From: Melioribacteraceae bacterium
GTDB lineage: Bacteria; Bacteroidota; Ignavibacteria; Ignavibacteriales; Melioribacteraceae
DNA: 64,000 nt
Reading direction: 5' to 3'
NCBI GenBank assembly: GCA_028282005.1
Contig: JANQIV010000112.1
Location: 1 to 64,000 of the forward strand
Shown here: in pieces, positions 63,552 through 64,000 of the stretch
How the letters are laid out: every line of letters begins with the position of its first letter
How positions within the stretch are numbered: the stretch's first letter is position 1
The notes under the pieces: generated by a model
What the model saw: the letters and a program-made list of their open reading frames with translations, nothing else
Databases searched by the model: none
Told to the model about the DNA's origin: nothing
Program-made: the position numbers and the translations under genes

Positions 63552-64000
63552 ATGAAAAAGCATAAAGTAGTACTTTTTCATCCCAAAACTTCAAGGCAAA
63601 AATATTATTTCCCGCTTGCTTTGTTACATATAGGTTCAATACTTGATCCAGAAAAATATGAAGTTGTTATAATAGATGAACAAGTTGAACAAAACTATAT
63701 TGAACTAGTTCGTTCTCATATTGACGATGCAGTTTGTTTAGGGGTTAGTGCCATAACAGGAAAATGTCTAAAACAAGCCATTAGAGCATCAGAGGAAGCA
63801 AAAGATAAAAATCCGAATATAAAAGTAATTTGGGGAGGCTGGCATGCTTCGCTTTTTTCTACAATGCTTCTAAAAGATGTACCAAGTATTGATTTAGTTG
63901 TGCAAGGACAGGGTGAAATAACCTTTAAAGAAACTATTGAGAGCATAGTAAAAAATGGAGGGTTTAAAAATATTAACGGTCTCATTTATAGAGAAGGTGA
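63552..64000 (+). CDS. B12-binding radical SAM protein, N-terminal part (3' truncated by window edge)
   Basis: ATG at 63552 (GGACAAATA upstream) opens a frame of 149 codons that runs off the window. The visible part is a cobalamin-binding-type domain: VVLFHPKTSRQKYYFPLALLHIGSILDPEKYEVVIIDEQ, VCLGVSAITGKCLKQAI, VIWGGWHASLF and DLVVQGQGEITFKETI. This is the usual N-terminal half of BchE-like radical SAM enzymes; the CxxxCxxC cluster would come next and is not visible. Many such enzymes methylate or rearrange sugars and lipids. Its link with the SGNH/sulfotransferase genes is positional. Confidence 0.8.
   Translation, partial: MKKHKVVLFHPKTSRQKYYFPLALLHIGSILDPEKYEVVIIDEQVEQNYIELVRSHIDDAVCLGVSAITGKCLKQAIRASEEAKDKNPNIKVIWGGWHASLFSTMLLKDVPSIDLVVQGQGEITFKETIESIVKNGGFKNINGLIYREG

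Noticed and set aside
1-64000. tRNA, rRNA, CRISPR, prophage or insertion sequence
   Set aside because: No cloverleaf, repeat-spacer array, integrase or transposase was found on reading both strands; the only repeats are the two REP-like elements and the SGNH paralogs.

Overview
The window looks like chromosomal DNA of a low-GC Gram-negative bacterium of the Bacteroidota/Ignavibacteria group, most likely an Ignavibacteriales member. One secreted protein ends in a type IX secretion sorting domain with the NYPNPFNP motif common in Ignavibacteria. There are many two-component and outer-membrane genes, a heptose-based LPS gene (hldD) and a DUF2723 membrane glycosyltransferase. TTG start codons are frequent and genes are very tightly packed. 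This placement is inferred from protein content; no rRNA or other marker gene is present. I saw no tRNA, rRNA, CRISPR array, prophage or insertion sequence.

Bases 1-10036 are one plus-strand operon for chitin and chitobiose use. It holds a GH18 chitinase with a C-terminal chitin-binding module (cut by the left edge), an N,N'-diacetylchitobiose phosphorylase, an AmpG-like MFS permease, a GH20 hexosaminidase, a sodium:solute symporter and a NagX-like membrane protein. No SusC/SusD pair is in the visible part. Bases 10173-18299 hold housekeeping and envelope genes, mostly on the minus strand: a nuclease, a DUF819 membrane protein, a cupin, a MscS-type channel, GNAT, a putative porin and an NmrA-like SDR. 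A LysE exporter pseudogene lies at the end of this stretch.

Bases 18342-23023 form a regulated export module. A LolA-like secreted protein, two FtsX/MacB-type permeases and a LolD-like ATPase are encoded on the minus strand, divergent from a TetR regulator. Two matching palindromic operators lie just downstream of the -10 element of each divergent promoter. Bases 23017-35886 carry a secreted acetolactate decarboxylase, AMP nucleosidase, a PAP2 phosphatase, a hybrid histidine kinase, ornithine aminotransferase, YjbQ, a LOG-family protein, a GT9 heptosyltransferase-like protein, the DUF2723 glycosyltransferase and a GT2. Bases 35900-37000 contain a methyltransferase gene flanked by two REP-like palindromic repeats.

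Bases 37056-57576 contain an FKBP isomerase, an RlmL-like rRNA methyltransferase that apparently starts at ATT, an M29 aminopeptidase, several secreted proteins of unknown role, a T9SS-targeted NHL-repeat protein, a lipase-like hydrolase, a membrane AraC regulator, a serine hydrolase and cobalamin-dependent MetH. A structured leader or small RNA candidate lies upstream of metH. A two-component pair, HldD, a NUDIX hydrolase, a small zinc-ribbon protein and an alpha/beta hydrolase follow.

Bases 57955-64000 are the most unusual part. A polysaccharide-export-type ABC permease without its ATPase is followed by three tandem membrane-anchored SGNH hydrolase paralogs with a sulfotransferase between the first two. 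After the third copy comes a degenerate DNA fossil of a fourth, and then the start of a B12-binding radical SAM gene cut by the right edge. This looks like a surface glycan modification locus shaped by recent duplication and recombination.
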